Translations under genes and position numbers: made by a program | The notes under the pieces: model-generated | Databases searched by the model: none | What the model was told of the DNA's origin: nothing | Seen by the model: only the letters and a program-made list of their open reading frames with translations | Shown: positions 14,493 to 21,599 of the stretch, piece by piece | How positions within the stretch are numbered: position 1 is the stretch's first letter | How the letters are laid out: each line of letters begins with the position of its first letter | Assembly: GCA_009778425.1 (NCBI GenBank) | Contig: WRJU01000242.1 | Coordinates: 1 to 21,599, forward strand | DNA length: 21,599 nucleotides | Reading direction: 5' to 3' | Source: Pseudomonadota bacterium | GTDB lineage: Bacteria; Pseudomonadota; Gammaproteobacteria; Burkholderiales; Rhodocyclaceae

Positions 14493-14793
14493 AGGTCTGA
14501 CAACCGCCTCTCGCGCGAGCAGGGGGGCATTCGAAAGGTAGCGTGAAATGGCGGAGGTGGTCACAGGCGGATTGCCTCCGCCCCTGCCGCCCCGCATTCC
14601 CAGGTGCGCGTAGGGGACGATGGCAATCGTTCCGTGTCCCCTTGGTGCGTATTCATCCCACTTTTTCCCACACCCTTCGTCGGCTACTCAAGAATTAATG
14701 TGTTCTATCAAGAAGCTGGTACATTATCGTTGATTTTTAATGATTTATGGTCTTGATGTGAAAAATGGCATGAATATTTATGCTAAAAATAGT
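14493..14793. other. Non-coding region between rnpB and mraZ, GC-rich hairpins then AT-rich tract
   Basis: No believable gene is seen here. The first half is GC-rich and structured. GGCGGAGG (14550-14557) pairs with CCTCCGCC (14575-14582), extended by GCAGG (14519-14523) with CCTGC (14583-14587). A second hairpin has ACGAT (14617-14621) and ATCGT (14626-14630) around a GGCA loop, flanked by AGGGG (14612-14616) and CCCCT (14638-14642). Neither is followed by a clean T run. From about 14690 the DNA becomes AT-rich, with two near repeats starting TGATTT at 14731 and 14741. This half may carry upstream promoter elements for the dcw cluster. Confidence 0.6.
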
Positions 14794-14822
14794 TTCACTT
14801 TTTATCCAAAAAGGACGACAAT
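14794..14822 (+). promoter_or_regulatory. Candidate promoter for the dcw cluster
   Basis: TTCACT (14794-14799) and GACAAT (14817-14822) are separated by 17 bases, each matching four of six sigma-70 consensus positions. Transcription would begin near 14829, placing the MraZ-type repeats just downstream of the start. This is a weak, position-based call; other hexamer pairs exist in the AT-rich tract. Confidence 0.33.
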
Positions 14823-14843
14823 TGGAGTATTGAGGGGTATGTG

Positions 14844-14878
14844 GTGGGTTTTAGTGGTGCACGGTGTATTTCCGTGTG
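14844..14878 (+). promoter_or_regulatory. Likely MraZ binding boxes (four 10-bp-phased repeats)
   Basis: Four pentamers, GTGGG (14844), GTGGT (14854), GTGTA (14864) and GTGTG (14874), are separated by exactly five bases each. This is the arrangement known for MraZ operators, in which direct repeats with 5-base spacers lie just before mraZ and the protein represses its own operon. The first two boxes are the closest to known motifs. The last box ends 15 bases before the mraZ start codon. Confidence 0.65.
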
Positions 14879-14893
14879 TGAGCAGGGGGAACG

Positions 14894-15337
14894 ATGTTCC
14901 AGGGAGCTTCAGCGCTCAACCTCGATGTCAAGGGACGTCTCGCTATCCCGTCCAGGCATCGTGAGGCCTTGGTTTCAGGCGATGGGCAGGTCGTGATGAC
15001 CGCCCATCCGCACGGCTGCCTGCTTGTCTATCCCGTGCCCGCCTGGGAGCCGATCCGCGATCAGGTATTGCGCGCGCCCAGCCTCGATCCCCGTTCGGCT
15101 CTGTTGAAGCGCCTCCTTGTCGGTTATGCCCAGGAAGAGGCGCTCGACAACGCCGGGCGGGTGCTCATCAAGCCGGAATTGCGTAAATATGCCGGGCTGG
15201 AAAAGCAGGTATGGCTGGTCGGTCAGGGCTCGCATTTTGAATTGTGGTCGGACGAATGCTGGCAGCAGCAGCAGCAGTCCATGATGGCACTGGCCGAAAC
15301 CGGGCTGCCTCCGGGCTTCGAGAGTCTGGCTTTATAA
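14894..15337 (+). CDS. mraZ: Transcriptional regulator MraZ
   Basis: This is the DNA-binding regulator that heads the division and cell wall cluster and represses it. The protein of 147 residues has two SpoVT-AbrB-like halves, each with the family D-x-x-G-R signature: LDVKGRLAIPSRHRE (residues 10-24) and LDNAGRVLIKPELR at about 85-98. Length is normal. The start ATG at 14894 follows AGGGGGAA at 14883-14890. Four phased GTG repeats lie just upstream, fitting autoregulation. A CAG run (15263-15277) encodes a short glutamine tract near the C-terminus. The next gene, rsmH, begins ten bases after the stop. Confidence 0.96.
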   Translation: MFQGASALNLDVKGRLAIPSRHREALVSGDGQVVMTAHPHGCLLVYPVPAWEPIRDQVLRAPSLDPRSALLKRLLVGYAQEEALDNAGRVLIKPELRKYAGLEKQVWLVGQGSHFELWSDECWQQQQQSMMALAETGLPPGFESLAL

Positions 15338-15347
15338 GGGGGCGGCC

Positions 15348-16277
15348 ATGCACGTCGCCGTGTTGCTCCATGAAGCGGTTGATGCCCTGGCAGTCAGGGG
15401 GGACGGCATCTATGTCGACGGCACTTTTGGCCGTGGCGGGCATAGCTGCGAAGTGCTGGCCAGGCTGGAGCGGGCGGGCAGGCTCATCGCGCTCGACCGC
15501 GACCCGGCGGCCATCGCAGCGGGGCGTTCCATCGGCGACCCACGCCTCACTCTCGTCCATGCCCCGTTCAGCGAACTGGGCGCGGTGCTGGATCGGCTCG
15601 GCGTCGGTGAGATCGACGGCGTGTTGCTCGACCTCGGCGTTTCTTCGCCCCAATTCGACGACGCAGGCAGGGGGATGAGTTTCCGGTTCGACGCACCGCT
15701 CGACATGCGTATGGATACCAGCCGTGGGCAAACCGCGGCGCAGTGGCTGGCGGGAGCCTCCGTCGCCCAAATTACGGAGGTGCTCAAGGTATATGGAGAA
15801 GAACGGTTTGCTCATGCGATTGCAAAGGCGATTGCAGATGCTCGGGCAGGGGGCGTTGTTGCAACCACAGGACAACTTGCCGAGATCGTGGAAAAAACGG
15901 TCCGTACGCGCGAGCCGGGGCAGCACCCGGCGACACGTAGCTTCCAGGCTTTACGGATTTTCATTAATCAGGAACTCGAAGAGCTGAATCGGGTATTGCC
16001 GCTGTGCGTGGAACGGCTGCGGGCTGGCGGGCGGCTTGTAGTCATCAGCTTCCATTCGCTCGAAGACCGCATCGTCAAGCGTTTCATGCGCGACGAGGCG
16101 AGCCCGCCGCGTCTGCCGCCGCGCCTGCCGGTGAGGGCGGCGGAATTGCCCCGCCCGCGCCTTGCCCTGGTGGGGCGTGCCCGACGTCCCTGCGCGGAAG
16201 AAGTAGCGAACAATCCGCGCTCGCGCAGCGCGGTGATGCGGGTGGCGGAACGCTGCGGCGGGGAGAAGGCGGCATGA
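15348..16277 (+). CDS. rsmH: 16S rRNA (cytosine 1402-N4)-methyltransferase RsmH
   Basis: This enzyme methylates N4 of C1402 in 16S rRNA. The window also holds rsmI, which modifies the ribose of the same nucleotide, so both C1402 methylases are within 7 kb. The protein of 309 residues has the SAM-binding motif VDGTFGRGGHS (23-33), the acidic turn ALDRDP (48-53), LLDLGVSSPQFD, the RSFQALRIFINQELEEL segment and VISFHSLEDRIVKRF, all standard for the MraW/RsmH family. AAGGGGGCGG before the ATG at 15348 supplies a ribosome binding site. The stop overlaps the ftsL start as ATGA. Confidence 0.97.
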   Translation: MHVAVLLHEAVDALAVRGDGIYVDGTFGRGGHSCEVLARLERAGRLIALDRDPAAIAAGRSIGDPRLTLVHAPFSELGAVLDRLGVGEIDGVLLDLGVSSPQFDDAGRGMSFRFDAPLDMRMDTSRGQTAAQWLAGASVAQITEVLKVYGEERFAHAIAKAIADARAGGVVATTGQLAEIVEKTVRTREPGQHPATRSFQALRIFINQELEELNRVLPLCVERLRAGGRLVVISFHSLEDRIVKRFMRDEASPPRLPPRLPVRAAELPRPRLALVGRARRPCAEEVANNPRSRSAVMRVAERCGGEKAA

Positions 16278-16555
16278 TCCGGTTCGATGCCCTGCTTGTC
16301 ACCCTGCTCATCGTACTGTCCGCTGCCTGCGGCCTGGGCGTGATTTCCGCGCAGCATGAAGCCCGCAAGCTGCGTTCCGCACTTGAACGCGAGCAAGTCC
16401 GCGCACAGAACCTGGAAGTGGAATGGGGGCGGCTGCAACTTGAGCAAAGTACTCTGGCCGCGCCTCGCCGGGTTGAAGGCATCGCGCGCAAACGCCTTGG
16501 AATGATCTCTCCGGATGCCGGTCAGATCATCGTGCTGGAGGGCGGTATGCCATGA
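16274..16555 (+). CDS. ftsL: Cell division protein FtsL
   Basis: This is a bitopic inner-membrane protein of 93 residues that forms the FtsQLB complex at the septum and helps activate FtsI and FtsW. It has a short cytoplasmic start, one membrane segment at about residues 6-24, then a periplasmic coiled-coil helix (28-60) and the conserved end with RVEGIARKRLGMISP. The frame is open upstream inside rsmH, but the ATG at 16274, overlapping the rsmH stop as ATGA, gives the normal size and topology. Its own stop overlaps the ftsI start in the same way (16552-16555). Sequence conservation in FtsL is low, so position between rsmH and ftsI is the main evidence, along with topology. Confidence 0.92.
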   Translation: MIRFDALLVTLLIVLSAACGLGVISAQHEARKLRSALEREQVRAQNLEVEWGRLQLEQSTLAAPRRVEGIARKRLGMISPDAGQIIVLEGGMP

Positions 16556-18309
16556 GCCGGGTCAGAAAGGCCGTCACTTTCAATCACAATCCCCTGCTTC
16601 AGCTCAGTCTGTCGCAGTGGCGCGCCCGTCTGGTGCTGGTCGTGCTGCTCGCGGGCATGGCTACGCTGCTGGGGCGTTCGCTCTATTTGCAGGGCGTACA
16701 TAACGAATTTCTTCAGGCCAAGGGCGAATCGCGTTACGCGCGGGTGCTCGAAGTGCCTGCTACGCGCGGGCGTATCGCCGACCGCAATGGCAACCTGCTG
16801 GCGGTCAGTACGCCGGTCAGTTCGATCTGGGCGCTTCCGTCCGACGCCAGCCGGCTTGAGCCGGGGCAGTTGCGGCAGCTTGCGCAGTTGCTCGAAATGA
16901 ACGTAACGGAACTGAACAACCGTATTGCAAACGGGCGCGATTTCGTCTTCCTCAAGCGCCAGGTTTCTCCCGAACTCGCGGATAAGGTTGCAAAGCTCGA
17001 TCTGCCCGGCATTTACCAGCAGAGCGAGTTTCGCCGCTATTACCCGAGCGGCGAGGTCATGGCGCATATGCTCGGTTTTACCAATGTCGAGGATCGTGGG
17101 CAGGAAGGCGTCGAACTGGCTTTTGAACGTCTGCTTGCCGGGCAGCCGGGTACGCGGCGGGTCATCAAGGATAGGCGCGGGCAGGTGGTGGAAGATGTGC
17201 AATCCATCCGAGCGCCACGCGACGGCGAGGATGTGGCGTTGGCAATGGATGCCAGGATTCAATATCTGGCGTATTCCGCCTTGCGCGAAGCGGTTCAGCA
17301 GCATCATGCCAAGGCCGGCTCGGTGGTGGTGATCGACGTTCGCACCGGAGAAGTTCTGGCACTGGTCAATGCGCCTGCTTTCAATCCCAATAACCGCGCC
17401 CATCTCAGCGGGGAACAATTGCGTAACCGGGTTTTTACCGATACGTTCGAGCCCGGTTCGGTCATGAAACCCTTTATCGCTGCGATGGCGATCGAGAGCG
17501 GCAAGTTCCGCGCCTCGACGGTGATCGACACCTACTCCGGCAGTTTCAATATTGGCAACAACACGATTCACGATACGCATCCCTATCGTACGCTTACGGT
17601 AGCCGAGATCATCCGGAAGTCTTCCAACATCGGCACGGCGCGGATGGCGCTGGCGTTTGGGCCGGAGCACATGTGGGCGCTCTACGACCGGCTCGGTTTC
17701 GGTTCGCCGCCTGGGTTGGGTTTCCCCGGCGAGGCCAGCGGCAATCTGCGCCCGGCCAAGACCTGGAAACCGATCGAACAGGCAACGATGTCCTACGGTC
17801 ATGGCATTTCGGTGTCATTGATCCAGATTGCCCGCGCCTATCTCGCGTTTGCGCGCGACGGCGATCTCGTGCCGCTGTCGCTGACCCGTGTCGACGCGCC
17901 GCCGGTTGGTGTGCAGGTATTTTCGCCGCGAGTGGCGCGCGAAGTGCGGCAGATCATGGAAACGGTCGTGAGTCCGGGCGGAACCGGCGTCCGCGCGCAA
18001 ATAACGGGCTACCGCGTCGCGGGCAAGACGGGAACCGCCAACAAGATCGAGAACGGGCATTACGTCAATAAGTATGTTTCATCTTTTGTTGGTCTTGCGC
18101 CGGTGTCGGATCCGAGGCTGATCGTGGCGGTGATGATCGACGAGCCTTCTGCCGATCAGCATTTTGGCGGTACGGTGGCCGCGCCGGTGTTCGCGCAGGT
18201 TGCCGAAGGCGCTTTGCGCGCGCTGGGTGTGACTCCCAGCGTGCCGCTCGCGCCCTTGCAGTTGACTGCAATGGGGGTTGAACGTGGGCTGGATGGGGAG
18301 GGCATGTGA
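16552..18309 (+). CDS. ftsI: Peptidoglycan D,D-transpeptidase FtsI (PBP3)
   Basis: This is the septal class B penicillin-binding protein that cross-links peptidoglycan during division together with FtsW. The 585-residue protein has a membrane anchor at about residues 26-46, the pedestal/dimerisation domain (about 65-215) including TRGRIADRNGNLLA, and the transpeptidase domain. The active-site motifs are complete: SxxK as SVMK with nucleophile Ser303, SxN as SSN at 357-359, and KTG at 492-494 in VAGKTGTAN. Length is normal. The start overlaps the ftsL stop, and the TGA at 18307-18309 shares a base with the murE ATG. It is one of the usual targets of beta-lactams. Confidence 0.97.
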   Translation: MSRVRKAVTFNHNPLLQLSLSQWRARLVLVVLLAGMATLLGRSLYLQGVHNEFLQAKGESRYARVLEVPATRGRIADRNGNLLAVSTPVSSIWALPSDASRLEPGQLRQLAQLLEMNVTELNNRIANGRDFVFLKRQVSPELADKVAKLDLPGIYQQSEFRRYYPSGEVMAHMLGFTNVEDRGQEGVELAFERLLAGQPGTRRVIKDRRGQVVEDVQSIRAPRDGEDVALAMDARIQYLAYSALREAVQQHHAKAGSVVVIDVRTGEVLALVNAPAFNPNNRAHLSGEQLRNRVFTDTFEPGSVMKPFIAAMAIESGKFRASTVIDTYSGSFNIGNNTIHDTHPYRTLTVAEIIRKSSNIGTARMALAFGPEHMWALYDRLGFGSPPGLGFPGEASGNLRPAKTWKPIEQATMSYGHGISVSLIQIARAYLAFARDGDLVPLSLTRVDAPPVGVQVFSPRVAREVRQIMETVVSPGGTGVRAQITGYRVAGKTGTANKIENGHYVNKYVSSFVGLAPVSDPRLIVAVMIDEPSADQHFGGTVAAPVFAQVAEGALRALGVTPSVPLAPLQLTAMGVERGLDGEGM

Positions 18310-19796
18310 TGAGCGCCACCGATGTTTTCGCGTTGCTTGCCAGGGCTGGTGTGCAGCCATGCGGAATGGCCGTGGATTCGCGACGCGTCGAAAATGGGGA
18401 TGTGTTCATCGCTTGGCCGGGTGCGGCAAACGATGGACGGCGGCATATTGGTGATGCCCTGTCCCGTGGCGCAGTGGCAGCGCTCTATGAAAGCGGTGAC
18501 GGTTTCCGTTGGCCTGAAACGGGGCAGCCCGTGTTCGCGGTCGAAGGCTTGCGCGCGATGGCGGGAATCCTGGCGGACGAAATTTACGGCAAGCCGTCGG
18601 AGAAACTGTGGCTGGCCGGGGTGACGGGAACCAACGGAAAGACCACTGTCAGTCAATGGATAGGCTGCGCGCTTGAGGCTCTGGGTAGCCGCTGTGGGAT
18701 CATCGGTACGCTGGGCAGCGGTTTTCCGGGTGCATTGGCCTCCAGCCTGAATACCACGCCGGAAGCGGTCGACCTGCATCGGCTGCTTGCCGGTTTCATT
18801 GCTTCCGGCGCGAGCGCTGCGGCGATGGAAGTCTCCTCGATCGGCATCGACCAGGGGCGGGTCAATGGCGCGCGGTTCGATGTGGCAGCCTTTACCAATC
18901 TCACGCGTGACCACATCGACTATCACGGGACGATGCAAGCCTATGCCGAGGCCAAGGCGCGGCTTTTCGACCTGCCGGGCGTGGGCGCGGCGGTCATCAA
19001 TCTCGATGACGATTTTGGCGCGAAGCTGGCCGGACGGCTGGCGGCGCGCGGCATGCGGGTGATCGGCGTCAGCTTGAAGGATCGTGCCGGAACGCCGTCA
19101 GGAGTACAGAGGCTTGTTGGCGCGGATTTGCGCGCCGGTCCCACGGGATTGCGCTTCGACGTGGTCTGGGAAGGCCGCCAGGTGACAGTGGATGCTTACC
19201 TCGCGGGCATGTTCAATGCTTCCAACCTGCTTGTGCTCATCGGTACGCTGCTTGCGCGTGGCGATGCCCTGGAGGACATCGTTCAGGTTGCGAAAACGCT
19301 GACCCCACCACCCGGCAGGATGCAGCTTGTAGGCGGCAACGGCGAGCCGCAGGTGATCGTCGACTATGCCCACACGCCGGACGCGCTTGCCAGTGTGCTT
19401 GAAGCGGCGCGTGGAACCGCGCGCTTACGTGGTGGGCGCCTGGTCTGCGTGTTTGGCTGCGGAGGGAATCGTGACGTGGGCAAGCGTCCGCTGATGGGGG
19501 AAGTGGCCACGAAACTCGCCGACCGGGTAGTCGTCACCAGCGACAATCCGCGCAGTGAAGAGCCGCAGAAGATCATCGACGATATTCTCAAGGGTACGGG
19601 CACAGGGGTCGAGGTCGAAATCGACCGGGCAAAAGCGATTCGCGCTGCCGTGAGCGCGGCAGACATTTGCGATGTGATTCTCGTTGCGGGCAAAGGGCAT
19701 GAGCCTTATCAGGAAATTTGCGGTGAGTGGAAGCCCTTTTCCGATATGGATCAGGCAAGTCTGGCGCTTGCCGCGCGAAAGGGTGCGGCGACATGA
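18309..19796 (+). CDS. murE: UDP-MurNAc-tripeptide synthetase MurE (meso-DAP adding)
   Basis: This cytoplasmic ATP-dependent ligase adds the third amino acid to UDP-MurNAc-L-Ala-D-Glu. The 495-residue protein has the P-loop GVTGTNGKTT (104-113), the likely carbamylated lysine in YAEAKARLF (Lys216), the YAHTPDAL segment (353-360) and GCGGNRDVGKRP. The DNPR motif at 412-415 (TSDNPRSEEP) is the known determinant for meso-diaminopimelate rather than lysine, so the organism should have DAP-type peptidoglycan. The ATG at 18309 shares its first base with the ftsI stop (TGATG). An in-frame GTG at 18306 is possible but would add only one residue. Confidence 0.97.
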   Translation: MSATDVFALLARAGVQPCGMAVDSRRVENGDVFIAWPGAANDGRRHIGDALSRGAVAALYESGDGFRWPETGQPVFAVEGLRAMAGILADEIYGKPSEKLWLAGVTGTNGKTTVSQWIGCALEALGSRCGIIGTLGSGFPGALASSLNTTPEAVDLHRLLAGFIASGASAAAMEVSSIGIDQGRVNGARFDVAAFTNLTRDHIDYHGTMQAYAEAKARLFDLPGVGAAVINLDDDFGAKLAGRLAARGMRVIGVSLKDRAGTPSGVQRLVGADLRAGPTGLRFDVVWEGRQVTVDAYLAGMFNASNLLVLIGTLLARGDALEDIVQVAKTLTPPPGRMQLVGGNGEPQVIVDYAHTPDALASVLEAARGTARLRGGRLVCVFGCGGNRDVGKRPLMGEVATKLADRVVVTSDNPRSEEPQKIIDDILKGTGTGVEVEIDRAKAIRAAVSAADICDVILVAGKGHEPYQEICGEWKPFSDMDQASLALAARKGAAT

Positions 19797-21190
19797 TGAC
19801 GCTTGCCGATGCGCTCCCCATGCTGGCCGCACATGCTGCGTATGCGAAGGGTGAGGCCCGTTTCACTTCTGTGGGCACGGACAGCCGGGCGATTGCGTCC
19901 GGACAGCTTTTTGTCGCCCTGCGCGGCGAGCGCTTCGACGGTCACGAGTTCGTCGAGGCGGCGCTGGCCGCCGGCGCGGCGGCGGTGATGGTCGATGCGC
20001 GTTGGGAGGCGGAACACGCGGGAAGCAAGGTGGTGCGCCTCGTGGTCGACGATACCCGCCTTGCACTTGGTGCGCTGGCTGCGGGCTGGCGCGCGCGCTT
20101 CGATATTCCGATGATCGGCATCACCGGCAGCAACGGCAAGACCACGGTCAAGGAGATGTGCGCATCGATCCTGCGCGCCTGGTTTGGCAAGGACGATGCC
20201 GTCCTCGCCACGCGGGGCAATTTCAATAACGACATCGGCTTGCCGCTGACCCTGCTTGGCTTGCGCGCGCATCACAGGGCGGCCGTGGTCGAAATGGGGA
20301 TGAACCATCCCGGCGAAATCGCCATGCTCACCAGACTGGCGCGTCCGACGGTGGCGCTGGTCAACAACGCCCAACGCGCCCATCTCGAAGGAATGGGTTC
20401 ACTGGACGGCGTTGCGCGCGAGAAGGGCTGCATTTACGAGGGCTTGGGCGACGGGGGCATCGCAGTGGTCAATGCCGACGACGCGCATGCCGATGAATGG
20501 CTGGCTTCGATTGGGCGTATGCGCCGCGAGGCGGTGAGTTTCGGCATGGCAAATCCGGCGACGGTGCGCGGGCGTTGCGAGATGCGTGAGCTGGGCTCAA
20601 AGCTGATGCTCGATACTCCTTGGGGGCAGGCTGAATGCGCGTTGCGGATGCCCGGCGCCCATAACGCCCTCAATGCCCTGGCTGCTGCCGCCGCGTGTTT
20701 GTCTGCGGGCGCACCGCTTGAGGCAGTGACGGCGGGGCTTTCCGGCTGCGGCGGCGCGCGCGGGCGATTGCAACGGCGCGTGGGGCTGCGGGGCGCCCTG
20801 GTGATTGACGACACCTACAACGCGAATCCGGATTCGGTGCGCGCGGGCATCGACGTGCTCGTCCGTATGCCGGGCAGGACGACCCTCGTTTTCGGCGACA
20901 TGGGCGAGGTGGGAGAGAGCAGTGCGCGGGCACATGCTGAAGTGGGTGCTTATGCGAAAAGTATGGGAGTTGGGTTTTTGTATACTCTTGGGGCGATGAG
21001 CGAAAATGCCGCAAGCAATTTTGGCGTAGAGGCTCGGCATTTTTCTTCCGTTGAGGCGCTGGTGGAGGCGCTCGCGCCCAGTCTCGATGTCGGCGATACG
21101 GTATTGGTGAAAGGTTCGCGCTTCATGCGCATGGAACGGGTGGCTGATGCGTTGGCTGCGCCTGTTCCGCATTCGGTGGGAGAAGGCTGA
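19793..21190 (+). CDS. murF: UDP-MurNAc-tripeptide:D-Ala-D-Ala ligase MurF
   Basis: This cytoplasmic Mur ligase attaches D-alanyl-D-alanine to finish the UDP-MurNAc-pentapeptide. The protein of about 465 residues starts with the MurF N-terminal fold (TDSRAIASGQLFVALRGERFDGHEF), then the P-loop GITGSNGKTT (109-118), GNFNNDIGLPLTLL, EMGMNHPGEI, NNAQRAHLEGMG and the C-terminal DDTYNANPDS and FGDMGEVG motifs, all characteristic of MurF. The frame is open upstream within murE, but homology begins at the tandem ATG codons at 19793 and 19796; the first overlaps the murE stop as ATGA. The TGA at 21188-21190 shares a base with the mraY start. Confidence 0.97.
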   Translation: MMTLADALPMLAAHAAYAKGEARFTSVGTDSRAIASGQLFVALRGERFDGHEFVEAALAAGAAAVMVDARWEAEHAGSKVVRLVVDDTRLALGALAAGWRARFDIPMIGITGSNGKTTVKEMCASILRAWFGKDDAVLATRGNFNNDIGLPLTLLGLRAHHRAAVVEMGMNHPGEIAMLTRLARPTVALVNNAQRAHLEGMGSLDGVAREKGCIYEGLGDGGIAVVNADDAHADEWLASIGRMRREAVSFGMANPATVRGRCEMRELGSKLMLDTPWGQAECALRMPGAHNALNALAAAAACLSAGAPLEAVTAGLSGCGGARGRLQRRVGLRGALVIDDTYNANPDSVRAGIDVLVRMPGRTTLVFGDMGEVGESSARAHAEVGAYAKSMGVGFLYTLGAMSENAASNFGVEARHFSSVEALVEALAPSLDVGDTVLVKGSRFMRMERVADALAAPVPHSVGEG

Positions 21191-21599
21191 TGCTGCTCGA
21201 ATTGGCGCAATGGCTCGGGCAACATGTTCGCGGTTTCAATGTGATCAGTTACGTCACGTTGCGAACGGTGCTGGCGGTGATGACCGCGCTCTTTTTCTCG
21301 CTCGCCTTTGGGCCCCAGGTAATCCGTTGGCTGGCGGCGAAGAAAATCGGACAAGCGGTACGCACCGACGGGCCGCAGGCGCACCTGATCAAGTCCGGTA
21401 CGCCCACGATGGGCGGCATTCTGATCCTGATTGCGGTGGTACTGACGACGCTTCTGTGGGGCAATCTTTCCAACCGTTACGTCTGGACGGTGCTCGTGGT
21501 CACGCTCGGCTTCGGCATCGTCGGCTGGTACGACGACTGGAAAAAGGTGGTATTCCGCGACCCGAACGGCTTGGCGGCGCGCTGGAAATTCTTCTGGCA
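21190..21599 (+). CDS. mraY: Phospho-MurNAc-pentapeptide transferase MraY (3' partial)
   Basis: This is the integral membrane enzyme that transfers phospho-MurNAc-pentapeptide to undecaprenyl phosphate, forming lipid I. Only the first 136 codons are in the window. They show the expected start (MLLELAQWLGQHVRGFNV), membrane segments near residues 22-42, 75-90 and 97-113, the conserved cytoplasmic loop with IRTDGPQ-like residues (VRTDGPQAHLIKSGTPTMGG) and the GWYDDWKK motif near 117-124 with the paired aspartates of the active site. The ATG overlaps the murF stop by one base (TGATG). Confidence 0.96.
   Translation, partial: MLLELAQWLGQHVRGFNVISYVTLRTVLAVMTALFFSLAFGPQVIRWLAAKKIGQAVRTDGPQAHLIKSGTPTMGGILILIAVVLTTLLWGNLSNRYVWTVLVVTLGFGIVGWYDDWKKVVFRDPNGLAARWKFFW

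Noticed and set aside
15263..15277. Five CAG repeats in mraZ
   Set aside because: A short in-frame glutamine tract, not a meaningful repeat element, although it could be a mild slippage site.
16522..17802. Long minus-strand open frame (426 codons) antisense to ftsI
   Set aside because: ftsI on the other strand has complete catalytic motifs; the antisense frame is rich in R, H, P and Q, has no recognisable domain, and is a typical shadow in GC-rich DNA.

Overview
The window looks like chromosomal DNA of a GC-rich Betaproteobacterium. The evidence is gene content and order (rsmI, pyrC, rnpB, then mraZ-rsmH-ftsL-ftsI-murE-murF-mraY), a class A RNase P RNA, and a meso-DAP-type MurE. A Rhodocyclales-like host is a guess from overall style; nothing in the sequence proves it.

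Layout. (1) Positions 1-5876 hold the 3' half of an aryl polyene (APE) pigment cluster, all on the + strand: an MMPL-family exporter cut by the window edge, a DUF3261 lipoprotein, a ketosynthase, a hotdog dehydratase, a ketoreductase and a second ketosynthase. The order matches apeM-N-O-P-Q-R of characterised clusters. Acyl carrier proteins, the ligase and other parts are presumably upstream. (2) Positions 5921-6964 encode two tandem paralogous small exported proteins of unknown function. (3) Positions 6972-8740 on the - strand carry a VbhA/VbhT-like Fic toxin-antitoxin pair. The Fic protein has a degenerate catalytic motif and a long C-terminal extension ending in a KfrB-like domain. (4) Positions 8833-11292 on the + strand are rsmI, pyrC and a small lipoprotein gene overlapping pyrC. 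(5) Positions 11393-14092 encode an orphan hybrid histidine kinase (sensor, HisKA, HATPase, receiver, Hpt) whose sensor half is visibly AT-richer than its surroundings. (6) The RNase P RNA gene rnpB lies at about 14101-14481, with a perfect TATAAT overlapping the kinase stop codon. (7) A roughly 410-base non-coding region follows, with hairpins, an AT-rich tract and four 10-bp-phased GTG boxes that fit MraZ binding sites. (8) The division and cell wall (dcw) cluster starts at 14894 and runs off the window inside mraY.

How the genes work together. The APE genes build and export a polyene chain to the outer membrane. The dcw genes make peptidoglycan precursors and septum proteins, and from rsmH to mraY the stop and start codons touch or overlap, so translation is probably coupled. 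The Fic pair separates the APE-linked region from the housekeeping region and is the clearest accessory element. No integrase, transposase, attachment site, tRNA or CRISPR array was seen.

The strongest candidates for something little described are the Fic-KfrB protein with its altered motif and cognate VbhA-type antitoxin, and the duplicated exported proteins next to the APE genes.
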